DNA from: Dechloromonas sp. TW-R-39-2
GTDB taxonomy: Bacteria > Pseudomonadota > Gammaproteobacteria > Burkholderiales > Rhodocyclaceae
Assembly: GCF_016864195.1 (NCBI RefSeq)
Contig: NZ_CP045202.1
Location: forward strand, 1,891,001 to 1,955,000
Reading direction: 5' to 3'
DNA: 64,000 nucleotides
Under the pieces are notes generated by a model. That model was given only the letters and a program-made list of their open reading frames with translations. It ran no database searches and was not told where the DNA came from. This document shows positions 23,874 to 32,126 of this stretch, piece after piece (position 1 is the stretch's first letter; every line of letters starts with the position of its first letter). A program made the translations under genes and the position numbers.

Positions 23874-24491
23874 TTACTGAATGGGTAATCTGCGGACGGC
23901 ACGAGCGCGGAGCTCGTCGTCCTTGTGGCCGTAGTACTGGGTGCCGTAGCCGAAGTGCTGAAACCAAGCCCAGCCGGACTCGGAGCGATGTGTCGTGTTT
24001 GACCAGTAGCCGGTCTTTTGAAAGGCTTCCGGAAGAGTTTCGTAAGCCATCAGCAGTTCTGCGCGTGTCGGCAAATCGCCGCCGATGCTTTTTGCCCAAG
24101 CCATCTGGGCAGACCATTTGGCGAAATCGTTGTCGCCCGACAGCAGAATGGTGTGATGGAGGTTGCCGGACAGGTCGCTAAATACGCCGAGGTAGCGCTC
24201 GCCTTCGGAAAGTTCAGGAATGCCGATATTCGACATAGCCGGCTTTGAGTTTGGTTCGGCGTTTGCAATCAGTGCATCAATATCTGCTTCGCTGCTGACC
24301 CGAATAACACGAGCGCCTTCGGGAGCATCGAACGAATCGGCATTGGTGATGTAAAGCGCGCTGATCTTGTGGTCGGTCTTGCCGTCCCAGTTGTCGGCGA
24401 TCATGCTGCAGCCGAGTGCTTCACAGAGGATTCCGCTTTTGCGTGTCTTACCAATTGCTTGCGGCCCGCTGAGAACAACGATATTTCCCAT
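23874..24491 (-). CDS. DGR variable protein 3, fused to an N-terminal P-loop segment
   Basis: 205 aa. The N-terminus has a Walker A (GPQAIGKT, residues 9-16) and about 70 more residues unlike the other two paralogues. From about residue 92 it aligns with them (LSEGERYLGVFSDLSGNLHH, then YWSNTTHRSESGWAWFQH and LRARAVRRLPIQ). Fusion of a P-loop part to a variable lectin-like domain suggests an intracellular recognition protein. Its variable repeat is at 23886-23981. Confidence 0.8.
   Translation of the reverse strand: MGNIVVLSGPQAIGKTRKSGILCEALGCSMIADNWDGKTDHKISALYITNADSFDAPEGARVIRVSSEADIDALIANAEPNSKPAMSNIGIPELSEGERYLGVFSDLSGNLHHTILLSGDNDFAKWSAQMAWAKSIGGDLPTRAELLMAYETLPEAFQKTGYWSNTTHRSESGWAWFQHFGYGTQYYGHKDDELRARAVRRLPIQ
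23886..23981 (-). repeat. DGR variable repeat VR3
   Basis: 96 bp aligned without gaps to VR1 and VR2. The variable codons are CAC, GGC, TAC, ACC, TAC, TAC, GAC and GAC. Confidence 0.8.
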
Positions 24492-24503
24492 GGCATCTAT
24501 CCC

Positions 24504-24677
24504 TTAAATCAAGACCGGCTGAACAGGTGCCGGCTTCCCTTTACTGCTGGCCTTCACGCCGCACTCAAGCGCGGTGCGGATAGCCGGTGTTTGCATCGCC
24601 TTCCCGAAGCTGACGCCCAAAAACGAAAGGCCGGTGCGCTGGTAAAAGGCTTTCAGCTTGGCTTCGTGGTGGGTCAT
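24504..24677 (-). CDS. First gene of the leftward early operon (57 aa)
   Basis: Starts MTHHEAKLKAFYQRTGLSFL at 24677; an in-frame ATG at 24716 lies inside the operators and is less likely. Basic and soluble. Function unknown. Confidence 0.6.
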   Translation of the reverse strand: MTHHEAKLKAFYQRTGLSFLGVSFGKAMQTPAIRTALECGVKASSKGKPAPVQPVLI

Positions 24678-24709
24678 GTCGCTGCTCTGGTTGATGCGAT
24701 AGCAGAACG

Positions 24710-24742
24710 ATAGCAAATGCTATATCAAATAGCAAATGCTAT
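24710..24742. promoter_or_regulatory. Leftward-operon operators (oL-like)
   Basis: Two copies of the palindrome ATAGCAAATGCTAT at 24710-24723 and 24729-24742, 19 bp apart, plus a half site ATAGCA at 24698. The same ATAGCA-NN-TGCTAT element occurs at 27551. Confidence 0.75.
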
Positions 24743-24884
24743 TTTTCAGGGCGCGATTTATGGGCAGCACCGGTTGGCGCCATGGCGTATATGACGAAAG
24801 TGAGGCGTTGAGTTATTCCGATAGCAAGCGCATCATCAAGAAACGATTGTCATAACTTCGATGAACAATTATTCCGGGGGAATC

Positions 24885-26039
24885 ATGATTGCTTTTAAGG
24901 AACGCTTGCTGGCGCATGCCAAGCATGTTGAAAGTGTTGGGGCGCACTGCAGTACAGAAGAGACTACAAAACAGGCGCTGATCCTGCCTTTGCTCGATAT
25001 TCTTGGTTTTAGTCCGTTTGATCCGACGCGAGTCAAGGCTGAGTACGGCGCTGACTTTCCAGGTGCGAAGAATAATGAGCGGGTCGATTACGCGCTTTTC
25101 TGTCACAACGTTCCGGTGATGTATATCGAGGCTAAGCCGTTTGGGGCAAACCTGACGAATCATTCGCCGCAGCTATCGCGTTATTTCAATGCGACGCCGG
25201 AAGTTGCAGTTGCAGCCATCACAAACGGCTCTGAGTGGCGGTTTTTCACTGATTTGAGCAACAAAAACATGATGGATGGCGCGCCATTCTTCAGTTTTTC
25301 GTTTGCTGACATTGATGATGCCGTGGCCAATCGTTTATACCGCTTCCGGCATGATGAATTTCAGCCGGATGCCTTGCGCACACTGGCTGAGGAAAGTGTC
25401 TATATCTCGGCGTTTCAGGAATTGATCAGCGCTGAGCTACGGCAGCCGAGCGCCGAGTTCGTGCGCTACATAGCTGGCCGTGCCAATGTGCAACGTCAAT
25501 TGAATGCCAAGTTTCTCGATAGCCTGACGCCGCTGATTAAGCAGGCTGTCGAGTTAGCGGTTTCTGCAATGGTTGTTTCCGGATTGTCGGCAAAGCCGGT
25601 TGCCCAGTTTGTGCAGCCAGAGGCTGCGCCGGTGATCCGCGAGGATGGCGATATTGTCGATCCTGAAAATGCCAAGATCGTTACAACGGCCGCTGAACGG
25701 CGTCTGCTGGAGGTGCTGCGCCAGATCGTTGGTCCTGAGGATGAGATCGTCGGCAAAGATACCGAAAGTTATTACGCTGCTCTGTATAACGGGAAGAGCA
25801 ACCGCTGGCTGGTTCGGTATTGGGGTGACAAGAAGGTGCCTGCCGTGCAGTGTTGTCTGCCGATGACAACGGAGCGCCGTAGTGATGTCATTCGTGCTGG
25901 CTTGAGCTTTTCAACGGGCGATACGATTAACCTCGGCGCTCCGGAGAACATTCTGCGCTTGGCGCCGCTCATCCTTGAGTGCTTGGGTTACTGCAAGAAT
26001 GATGACAATTTCAGGCGGGCAGGGCAGGCGGTCGACTGA
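24885..26039 (+). CDS. HsdR N-terminal-domain protein (PD-(D/E)XK nuclease-like)
   Basis: 384 aa from ATG 24885, which follows GGGGGAA; ATG 24861 is the longer choice. The nuclease motif is Asp68, then Glu82 and Lys84 in VMYIEAKP, as in the N-terminus of type I restriction subunit R. The helicase domains are absent, and the C-terminal half (residues 220-384) has a separate domain. It is transcribed opposite to the lysis-lysogeny genes around it. It may be a lysogen-expressed defence gene; that is inference. Confidence 0.7.
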   Translation: MIAFKERLLAHAKHVESVGAHCSTEETTKQALILPLLDILGFSPFDPTRVKAEYGADFPGAKNNERVDYALFCHNVPVMYIEAKPFGANLTNHSPQLSRYFNATPEVAVAAITNGSEWRFFTDLSNKNMMDGAPFFSFSFADIDDAVANRLYRFRHDEFQPDALRTLAEESVYISAFQELISAELRQPSAEFVRYIAGRANVQRQLNAKFLDSLTPLIKQAVELAVSAMVVSGLSAKPVAQFVQPEAAPVIREDGDIVDPENAKIVTTAAERRLLEVLRQIVGPEDEIVGKDTESYYAALYNGKSNRWLVRYWGDKKVPAVQCCLPMTTERRSDVIRAGLSFSTGDTINLGAPENILRLAPLILECLGYCKNDDNFRRAGQAVD

Positions 26040-26049
26040 TTGTTATGTG

Positions 26050-26397
26050 CTAAAGCCGAGCGACGGCCATCATCGCTCGGCGCTTTGCGGCAGTGGCTGC
26101 TCTAAACAATCGGATCAATTCTTCTTCTGTTGGTGACAGGGTTATTTCGTCGACAATCACGCTTTGCGAAGTGTGGTCGCGGTCCATCCATCCGGTTGTT
26201 CTTCCTGATCCGCTTTCCAGTGATCGCGCAATTTTATTGCCGACTTGCCGTACTCGGCCGGATGGGAGCTTTGTTCCTGTGAGTATTTGCGAGAGATATT
26301 TTTCACTGACGCCGGCTGCTTCTGCCAGGCTGGTAATGCTGCCGTGTTCGGCAACCAGGGTGATTAAGTTGGTCAGACGGATGTCATTGCGAGTCAT
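26050..26397 (-). CDS. Helix-turn-helix regulator (115 aa)
   Basis: SITSLAEAAGVSEKYLSQILTG is a lambda-repressor-type helix-turn-helix near residues 20-41. The C-terminal part lacks the S24 self-cleavage domain. A palindrome TAGCG-ATA-CGCTA at 26458-26470 upstream could be its own operator. It converges on the HsdR-like gene. Confidence 0.75.
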   Translation of the reverse strand: MTRNDIRLTNLITLVAEHGSITSLAEAAGVSEKYLSQILTGTKLPSGRVRQVGNKIARSLESGSGRTTGWMDRDHTSQSVIVDEITLSPTEEELIRLFRAATAAKRRAMMAVARL

Positions 26398-26700
26398 GCC
26401 GCGATGGTATTCGTCGTTTGATTGTCAGAACACAAGCGCAACGCTGGTTAAAAATGATAGCGATACGCTACCTTTTAAACGGCGGAAATCCTTGCAAATA
26501 GGCTAATAAGCCATCTTTGAATATGACCTTCGTCTAATTGGCATGGGTGGATGTTTTATTGATAATTGCGACTCAATTTTATTGAGTCAAAAAATAACCC
26601 GGGCATTGCCCGGGCGGGAGAGTAGCAAGCAGCGTCCTGCGAGCTGGGGTCGTGGAGCGACCCTGGGGCGCCTATTCTTTGCTTGGCGAAATTATCCCCG
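26398..26700. other. Regulatory gap between two leftward genes
   Basis: It holds the palindrome TAGCGATACGCTA (26458-26470), AT-rich sequence at about 26520-26600, and a hairpin CCCGGGC-att-GCCCGGG (26598-26614). No coding frame is convincing. Confidence 0.55.
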
Positions 26701-26940
26701 TTAATCGTGATCCAGTATGACTGACATGGATAGTTTGGCGAGGTGCATGAGTGCTGCCTCGTTCTTTGCCAGTTTCCCGCCTATTTTTACGCTTGGTTGC
26801 CCTGTCTTGTCGACCAGAATGACGATTACGCCATCTGCGTGAGTGTTCCGTGCATCGGACGCGCAGGAAAGAATAGTTTCGACGGTGTCTTGATGGTTTC
26901 GGCGGGATAGATCGTGAACTCGTAATCTGGCTTTTGTCAC
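26701..26940 (-). CDS. Phage hypothetical protein (79 aa)
   Basis: GTG start at 26940 (no other in-frame start fits; weak ribosome site). ADGVIVILVDKTGQPSVKIG then ALMHLAKLSMSVI suggest a small alpha/beta protein. Function unknown. Confidence 0.55.
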   Translation of the reverse strand: MTKARLRVHDLSRRNHQDTVETILSCASDARNTHADGVIVILVDKTGQPSVKIGGKLAKNEAALMHLAKLSMSVILDHD

Positions 26941-27001
26941 GGGCGGGCGGCCATGATTAGGCCAAAAGTAATAGACCCCGCAATATTACATCACAGCAAT
27001 G

Positions 27002-27496
27002 TTACTTTTGGTGGTTTTCGTTTTCGGCTTGATTTTTGTAAAGACTCGCTCGGAGCATGGCCAGCGATTTTTCAACATCGATAGTTTTTCCAGCGGGACG
27101 GACATCAGTGTCCGGGATGCTTTGTAGTGCCCATTCGACAGCTTGAATGGCAGGATGGTTGGTTGGCAGTGTAAGCAGTTTGCGAATGACCCTGTCAATC
27201 CTGTCGTTTCCCTCATCATCGATTTGATGAGGCTCATGCACAGATTTTGGCGCCTGTTCTGCGGGTGAGTACTGAATTTCAAAAGCGTTTTCCGGAAGAC
27301 CGGCACGCTTTGCCATGTTTCGCCTGGCGATGTCCCTGAATGGCCGATGCCCATTCAGAATTTGAGACACATAGGTCGCGTCGATCTGCTTGTCGGCATC
27401 ATCTTTTGAATGCTGGTCGGCGAATTTTGCTGGGCCGCCAGCATCAGTGACCATCTTCCTGAGTATTTCGACGTTCGGTGTGGGTGGGTATTTCAT
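27002..27496 (-). CDS. Phage repressor (CI-like, no peptidase domain)
   Basis: 164 aa from ATG 27496. The N-terminal half has a helix-turn-helix (DATYVSQILNGHRPFRDIARR). The C-terminal part lacks Ser/Lys catalytic residues of LexA-type repressors, so induction must work differently. It diverges from the Cro-like gene across the operator cluster at 27517-27564. Confidence 0.75.
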   Translation of the reverse strand: MKYPPTPNVEILRKMVTDAGGPAKFADQHSKDDADKQIDATYVSQILNGHRPFRDIARRNMAKRAGLPENAFEIQYSPAEQAPKSVHEPHQIDDEGNDRIDRVIRKLLTLPTNHPAIQAVEWALQSIPDTDVRPAGKTIDVEKSLAMLRASLYKNQAENENHQK

Positions 27497-27516
27497 GGCG
27501 GCATTGTTTCCTTGCG

Positions 27517-27564
27517 ATAGCAAAAGGTAAATTCACGATTGCTATCGCGTATAGCATCTGCTAT
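27517..27564. promoter_or_regulatory. Repressor/Cro operator cluster (oR-like)
   Basis: ATAGCA (27517-27522) and TGCTAT (27540-27545) flank a spacer, and a full palindrome ATAGCATCTGCTAT lies at 27551-27564. It is between the divergent repressor and Cro-like starts and matches the operators at 24710. Confidence 0.75.
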
Positions 27565-27574
27565 CGTCAACGGC

Positions 27575-27799
27575 ATGAACCTGACCGAATACCTTTCTGA
27601 GCGGGGCGCTGTCGTTAGATTGGCAAGCGAAATTGGTGTTGAGCCGCCACTGGTTTCCCAGTGGAAAAACGGCCATCGACCAATTCCGGCTGCGCATTGT
27701 CCAGCTATCGAGCGCGCTACTTCCGGAGTCGTTTCTTGTGAATCGATGCGCCCGGATATTGATTGGGCCTACATCAGAAGCACCGCCAAGGTTGCTTGA
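27575..27799 (+). CDS. Cro/YdaS-like DNA-binding protein
   Basis: 74 aa from ATG 27575. NLTEYLSERGAVVRLASEIGVEPPLVSQWKNGHRPIP is a YdaS/Cro-type helix-turn-helix. It should compete with the divergent repressor and favour lytic growth. Confidence 0.8.
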   Translation: MNLTEYLSERGAVVRLASEIGVEPPLVSQWKNGHRPIPAAHCPAIERATSGVVSCESMRPDIDWAYIRSTAKVA

Positions 27800-27868
27800 A
27801 ATGCTCATTGTTTTTCCCTTTGTCTCAAACCCGGTCCGTGTTTCCTCCCTCGCGGATTCCGGTCTTTT

Positions 27869-27902
27869 GCCGGGGTCAGTTAGCGCTGATCCCGGCCTTT
27901 TC
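27869..27902 (+). terminator. Terminator after the Cro-like gene
   Basis: GCCGGGGTCAG pairs with CTGATCCCGGC, then CTTTTC. It precedes the YdaT/CII-like gene, so it may be a site of antitermination or attenuation. Confidence 0.65.
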
Positions 27903-27937
27903 TTGACTTCACTTTAGGTCTCAAAGAGGTAAATGTC

Positions 27938-28501
27938 ATGCGTGATCGTCCGCAAACTCTAATTTCAACTGTGCGTGATGCTGTCGATGCCTGGCGCAAG
28001 CGCGAAAGAATGTCGATCGCCGCTGTTGTTGAATCAATTGTCGAGGTGCATTGCCGTCTTGGTCAGGATGCGCTGACTGAGATTACGTTTGAATCCGACA
28101 GCGATGCTCATCGGCGCATGCAATCGAATGGCGATCGCGTCATGCGATGGCTCGATGACGTTACGAAGCACAGCAACCATCTGCCGGCGAACTTTCTGCC
28201 AAGTGTGATTGCTGCTCTGCCAATGGATCTTCGTATTGAGTGCGTCAATCGAATCCTGTTGCCAACAGCGCTATCTGTTCGCGCTATTGAAACAGTTGAC
28301 GTGCCGAGCGTTGCTCATGTTTTGCAGGCCGTCGCGAAAGAATCTGGCGAGGCAACATCAGCTGTTGCGGCCTTGATTGATGGGGCCACCAAGGACGAGT
28401 TGGTATGCGCCCAACGCGAACTGACCGAAGCGTCAGCCGCCACTGCTACAGCCTTGGCAATGGTTGAGTCGCTAATGCTTCGATGTGCCCCGAATGCATA
28501 A
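27938..28501 (+). CDS. YdaT/CII-position phage regulator
   Basis: 187 aa. AWRKRERMSIAAVVESIVEV, then SNGDRVMRWLDDVTKHSNHL and FLPSVIAALPMDLRIECVNRI resemble YdaT-type proteins that follow YdaS in lambdoid prophages. The place, first after Cro, is that of CII. Whether it activates transcription or inhibits growth is unknown. Confidence 0.6.
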   Translation: MRDRPQTLISTVRDAVDAWRKRERMSIAAVVESIVEVHCRLGQDALTEITFESDSDAHRRMQSNGDRVMRWLDDVTKHSNHLPANFLPSVIAALPMDLRIECVNRILLPTALSVRAIETVDVPSVAHVLQAVAKESGEATSAVAALIDGATKDELVCAQRELTEASAATATALAMVESLMLRCAPNA

Positions 28502-28547
28502 CAACAATCCCCGCTCCCCTATGGATCGTATGGGCGAAGTGGCAGCA

Positions 28548-28571
28548 GATGTTCAGTTGCTACTGAACATC
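28548..28571. promoter_or_regulatory. 10-bp perfect inverted repeat before the primase gene
   Basis: GATGTTCAGT-tgct-ACTGAACATC, with no T run. Candidate operator or processing hairpin. Confidence 0.5.
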
Positions 28572-28686
28572 AATGAGCCAGCTTGTGGGTCCTCCTGGGC
28601 TATCCCTATCGAGGGTAATTCGCGCCCCGATTGGTGTGTAGGTAGTGGGCGGGAAGCATAGTGAACAATAAGGGAGAGGTCGCAGC

Positions 28687-31299
28687 GTGAATATCGCGAT
28701 CAACTATGATGACGTGGTCAAGCAACTCGAAGCTGCGGGGCTGATCCTCGACCTGCCGCTCAAGGTTGCCACTTCGAAAAAGTCGGTGCGCTGCAAGGTT
28801 GATGGCGGGTCGAAAGAGAAGAGCGGCTGGTACCGCATCCATGAATGGATGAATTCTTCGGGCCAGATCATGCTGGTCGGCAGCTATGGTGTGTTTTCCG
28901 GGGATGACCCGGGAACATTGAAGATTGAACTGACCAAGCGCTGCAATGGCTGCGGTCGTGAAATCGGATTTCGCGAGAAGGTTTGTCCAGGCTGTGGCAG
29001 CAAGGACATTCAAAAGCGCGAACTGACCGACGAGCAGAAAGCGGCCATCCGAGAAAAGCAGGCGCAGGACAAGAAACGCGCCGAAGCTGAGCGTCAGGAT
29101 GAAATCGACCAGGCTTCGCAGTGGGCGTCGGCAGTCTGGCGGAAGTGCCGCGATGCCGAGCCGGGCGAACATGATTACCTGGTCCGCAAAAAGCTGACAG
29201 GTACTGGCGGTGCGCGCATCTTCGAAAGCAACGACGGCGTTGTTCTGGTTGGTGCAGAAAAGGACGACTACAGTTACCTGGCCACATTCCATGGGGCACT
29301 TGTCGTTCCGATGCAGAATGCGGCCGGGAAAATATTCGGGCTGCAGTTCATCCTCAGCCGCGCCGTGCATAAAGAACGGATCTCGCGCACCGGCCGGGAC
29401 AAGGAATACTGGCCAGCTGGCCTGTCAAAAGATGCCAACTACTGGCTGATTGGCAGCACGCCGGGCCGCTGCGGTCTGGTCGCCGAGGGATACGCCACTG
29501 CGATGTCCTTGCACATGGCCAGCGGCCAGCCGGTTGCGGTGGCGTTCGATGCCGGAAACATGCCGAAAGCGGCCAAGGTGCTGAAATCTGCCTACCGCAA
29601 AACGCACTGGGCCATGGCCGCCGATGATGACTGGCTGCAGAAGTGCAAGGAATGCGGGACATATACCCGAGTTGAGCACGAAAACTGCGAACACTGTGGC
29701 AAGCCGCACGGAAAATCCAATGCCGGGAAACAGCGCAGCCACGAGGCCGCCACCGCCATCGACGGTAGTTGGTTTCCCCCTGTTTTCACCGTCGACCGCC
29801 CGGTCGACCGCAAAGGTCCGACTGATTTCAACGACCTGCATAACCTCGAAGGTCTGGATGTCGTTCGGCTCCAGTTCGAGGCCGCCATGCGTGCCGCCGG
29901 AATCGACCTTGCTCCGGCTACGCCTTCCCGCACCGCGGGGAATGCCCAACGGGGGGGAGGGGAAAAGGGTGAGCGCCGAGCAGCGGTTTCCGTGCTCCCG
30001 GTTGATGAGGTGGTGGAGCGTTTCGTCCCGCTGGATGATGGGACGGGCGACTACGTCTTTGACACATGGACCAACAAGGTCGCCAAGAAAACACAAATGC
30101 TGGCTCTGCTGCCGGCCGGCGTGCGCGGTGACGACATCAAGCGGCACCCATACTGGGTCAGTCGTGGCGCCTACTACCTGGATCAAGTCGGATTCGATCC
30201 ATCCGGAAAAGACCGCAACGTCAAACTCAATACCTGGCAGGGATGGCCGATGCTGCCGAAAGAGGGTAGCTGCGACAAACTGCTCGAATTGATTGAATAC
30301 CTCTGCGGGAAAGAAAGTAACAGCCGTGAAGTATTCCAGTGGCTGCTCTGCTGGCTAGCCTACCCGCTGCAGAATCCGGGGGCCAAGATGGCCAGCGCGG
30401 TCATCATGCACGGCCCGCAAGGCACCGGCAAATCAACGGTTTTCCAGACAGTTGCCAAGATTTACGGCGATTACGCCACGGTGCTTAACCAGCGCGGTCT
30501 TGAAGACAAGTTCAACTCGGACTGGTCAGACTCGAAGCTGTTCATCCTGGCCGAAGAAGTCGTGACACGGGCTGAAATGTGGCACATCAAAAACGAGCTC
30601 AAGGAATTGGTCACCGGCGAATGGATCCGGATCAACCCGAAGAACATCGCCGCCTACCGCCAGCGTAACCAGGTCAACATCTGCTACCTGTCGAACGAGA
30701 ACCAGCCGCTTCCGCTGGATAACGATGACCGCCGGCATCTGGTTATCTACACGCCGCCAGCGCTCAGTGAAGCGTATTACGACGACGTGAATATCGAGCT
30801 TGAAAACGGCGGAATCGAAGCCTTCTATCATTTCCTGATCACGCTCGACATCAGCGCCTTCCATCCGAAAAAGCGGCCTCCGATGACGGTGGCGAAACAA
30901 AAGCTGATCGCCTTGAGCGCGGCCAGTGAAGTGCGGTTCGTCAATGACTGGATCGCCGGAGACGCCGGGTTGCCGGTATGCCCCTGTATATCGACAGACC
31001 TCTACGCCGAATATCTTCGCTGGTGCCGATCAAATGGGGAGTCAAGACCCCGGCCAAGCAATCAGTTTTTTGGCGCGATCGAGCATCAGCAGGGGTGGGA
31101 AAAGAAAAAAGCGCAGCTATTTCTAACCGAAGTTTGCGTAAAAACGACTGGCAAGCCGGTTGTCTTCCCGCCTCAGCACGTCCTGGAGGCAAACGGTACG
31201 GCTTGCCCGGTAGGCACGAAGCCAACTGTATGGCTCGGCGAGTGTTCCAGAAAGTTCCAATCCGCAATGTCGGGCCGTGAAGAAAGGTCAGCGGCATGA
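28687..31299 (+). CDS. Phage primase/helicase (TOPRIM-like plus superfamily 3 helicase)
   Basis: 870 aa from a GTG with GGGAGAGG upstream. A zinc ribbon CNGCG...CPGCG lies near residue 82. The TOPRIM-like segment (CGLVAEGYATAMSLH, and AADDDW) is around 260-320, with a second Cys4 cluster just after. The helicase has Walker A GPQGTGKST (about 575-583) and the DUF5906 pattern AYRQRNQVNICYLSNENQPLPL. It should start and unwind phage DNA. The repeat region after its stop may be the origin. Confidence 0.85.
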   Translation: MNIAINYDDVVKQLEAAGLILDLPLKVATSKKSVRCKVDGGSKEKSGWYRIHEWMNSSGQIMLVGSYGVFSGDDPGTLKIELTKRCNGCGREIGFREKVCPGCGSKDIQKRELTDEQKAAIREKQAQDKKRAEAERQDEIDQASQWASAVWRKCRDAEPGEHDYLVRKKLTGTGGARIFESNDGVVLVGAEKDDYSYLATFHGALVVPMQNAAGKIFGLQFILSRAVHKERISRTGRDKEYWPAGLSKDANYWLIGSTPGRCGLVAEGYATAMSLHMASGQPVAVAFDAGNMPKAAKVLKSAYRKTHWAMAADDDWLQKCKECGTYTRVEHENCEHCGKPHGKSNAGKQRSHEAATAIDGSWFPPVFTVDRPVDRKGPTDFNDLHNLEGLDVVRLQFEAAMRAAGIDLAPATPSRTAGNAQRGGGEKGERRAAVSVLPVDEVVERFVPLDDGTGDYVFDTWTNKVAKKTQMLALLPAGVRGDDIKRHPYWVSRGAYYLDQVGFDPSGKDRNVKLNTWQGWPMLPKEGSCDKLLELIEYLCGKESNSREVFQWLLCWLAYPLQNPGAKMASAVIMHGPQGTGKSTVFQTVAKIYGDYATVLNQRGLEDKFNSDWSDSKLFILAEEVVTRAEMWHIKNELKELVTGEWIRINPKNIAAYRQRNQVNICYLSNENQPLPLDNDDRRHLVIYTPPALSEAYYDDVNIELENGGIEAFYHFLITLDISAFHPKKRPPMTVAKQKLIALSAASEVRFVNDWIAGDAGLPVCPCISTDLYAEYLRWCRSNGESRPRPSNQFFGAIEHQQGWEKKKAQLFLTEVCVKTTGKPVVFPPQHVLEANGTACPVGTKPTVWLGECSRKFQSAMSGREERSAA

Positions 31300-31569
31300 T
31301 ATTCCGGGTTCAAAACACCACTATTCCGGGTGCACGGAATGCCGAAGAACCCCACCAAATGGTCGGTATTCCGGGTATTCCGGGTATTCCGTGCTTATGC
31401 GCCCGTGTGCGTGTAGCGCGACGTTCACGTGCACGTTCGCGCACGCGCTCAATAAATATTCTCCCGCGTGTACACACAAGGAATACCCGGAATACCCGGA
31501 ATAGTTCTTGTGCCACAACGGTTTCGAGAATTCCGGGTACCCGGAATACAAAACCCATACCCGGAATAG
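31300..31569. repeat. Iteron-like TATTCCGGG repeats with a 24-bp perfect inverted repeat
   Basis: About ten copies of TATTCCGGG or its complement. Forward copies lie at 31300-31390 and reverse copies at 31480-31569. Positions 31367-31390 and 31480-31503 are perfect 24-base complements with an 89-base loop. It lies between the primase gene and the next ORF and has no convincing coding frame. Likely an origin or a regulatory RNA structure. Confidence 0.7.
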
Positions 31570-31571
31570 TC

Positions 31572-31922
31572 ATGACCAAGCCCCTGCGCACAGCCATGCC
31601 GATCATCACGGCGTTCATTGACGACTTCCGTGCCGCCTTTGGCGACCAGGTTGTCTTGCCTATCAAAGCCGGCATGGAAGGTCAGCAAACCTTCTGGGCG
31701 CGCGAAAACGGGCATGAGGTAGGCACACGCTGCACCGAGCAAGAAAAGCCTGCTGTGCGTCCGTCCTGCGCTGCCTGTGCGCACTGGTGCCGCTCTGGAT
31801 CACCAGCCGGGTACTGCGGTTCTGGACGTTCTGACCTGTCATACGCCTATAGCGAAGGCCATCCGCTTCGGAAAATCCCAAGCGACAAGGGCGCGAACTG
31901 CGCCGAATTCAAGGAGCAATAA
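31572..31922 (+). CDS. Phage hypothetical protein (116 aa)
   Basis: Starts MTKPLRTAMPIITAFIDDFR at 31572, after the repeat region. The second half has a Cys-rich segment (CAACAHWCRSGSPAGYC) that may bind a metal. Its stop is directly followed by the next ATG. Confidence 0.7.
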   Translation: MTKPLRTAMPIITAFIDDFRAAFGDQVVLPIKAGMEGQQTFWARENGHEVGTRCTEQEKPAVRPSCAACAHWCRSGSPAGYCGSGRSDLSYAYSEGHPLRKIPSDKGANCAEFKEQ

Positions 31923-32126
31923 ATGGACGACGTTGAACTGGCGCAAAAGCATGAAGAAATGTTCCGCGATATTGCGCTGCGTAATGCTGCTGCAGCGCCA
32001 GCCCGCGACTATCCGGGCGAAATCTGCACCGGCTGCGCCTATGCCAGCAAGAGCAGCTTCGGAAAAACCTGCGAAGCCTGGGTGGAATGTCTCGAAGACC
32101 TGCAGCGGCGGGAGCGCAAGCAATGA
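31923..32126 (+). CDS. Small zinc-finger-like protein (67 aa)
   Basis: CTGCAYASKSSFGKTCEAWVEC has four cysteines spaced like a zinc knuckle. It may be TraR/DksA-like or simply a zinc-ribbon phage protein. ATGA overlap with the next gene. Confidence 0.6.
   Translation: MDDVELAQKHEEMFRDIALRNAAAAPARDYPGEICTGCAYASKSSFGKTCEAWVECLEDLQRRERKQ

Noticed and set aside
24885..26039. Missing DGR reverse transcriptase
   Set aside because: The protein shows a PD-(D/E)XK nuclease motif and no YxDD motif.
31300..31569. CRISPR array
   Set aside because: Repeats are 9-mers in both orientations with no regular spacers.
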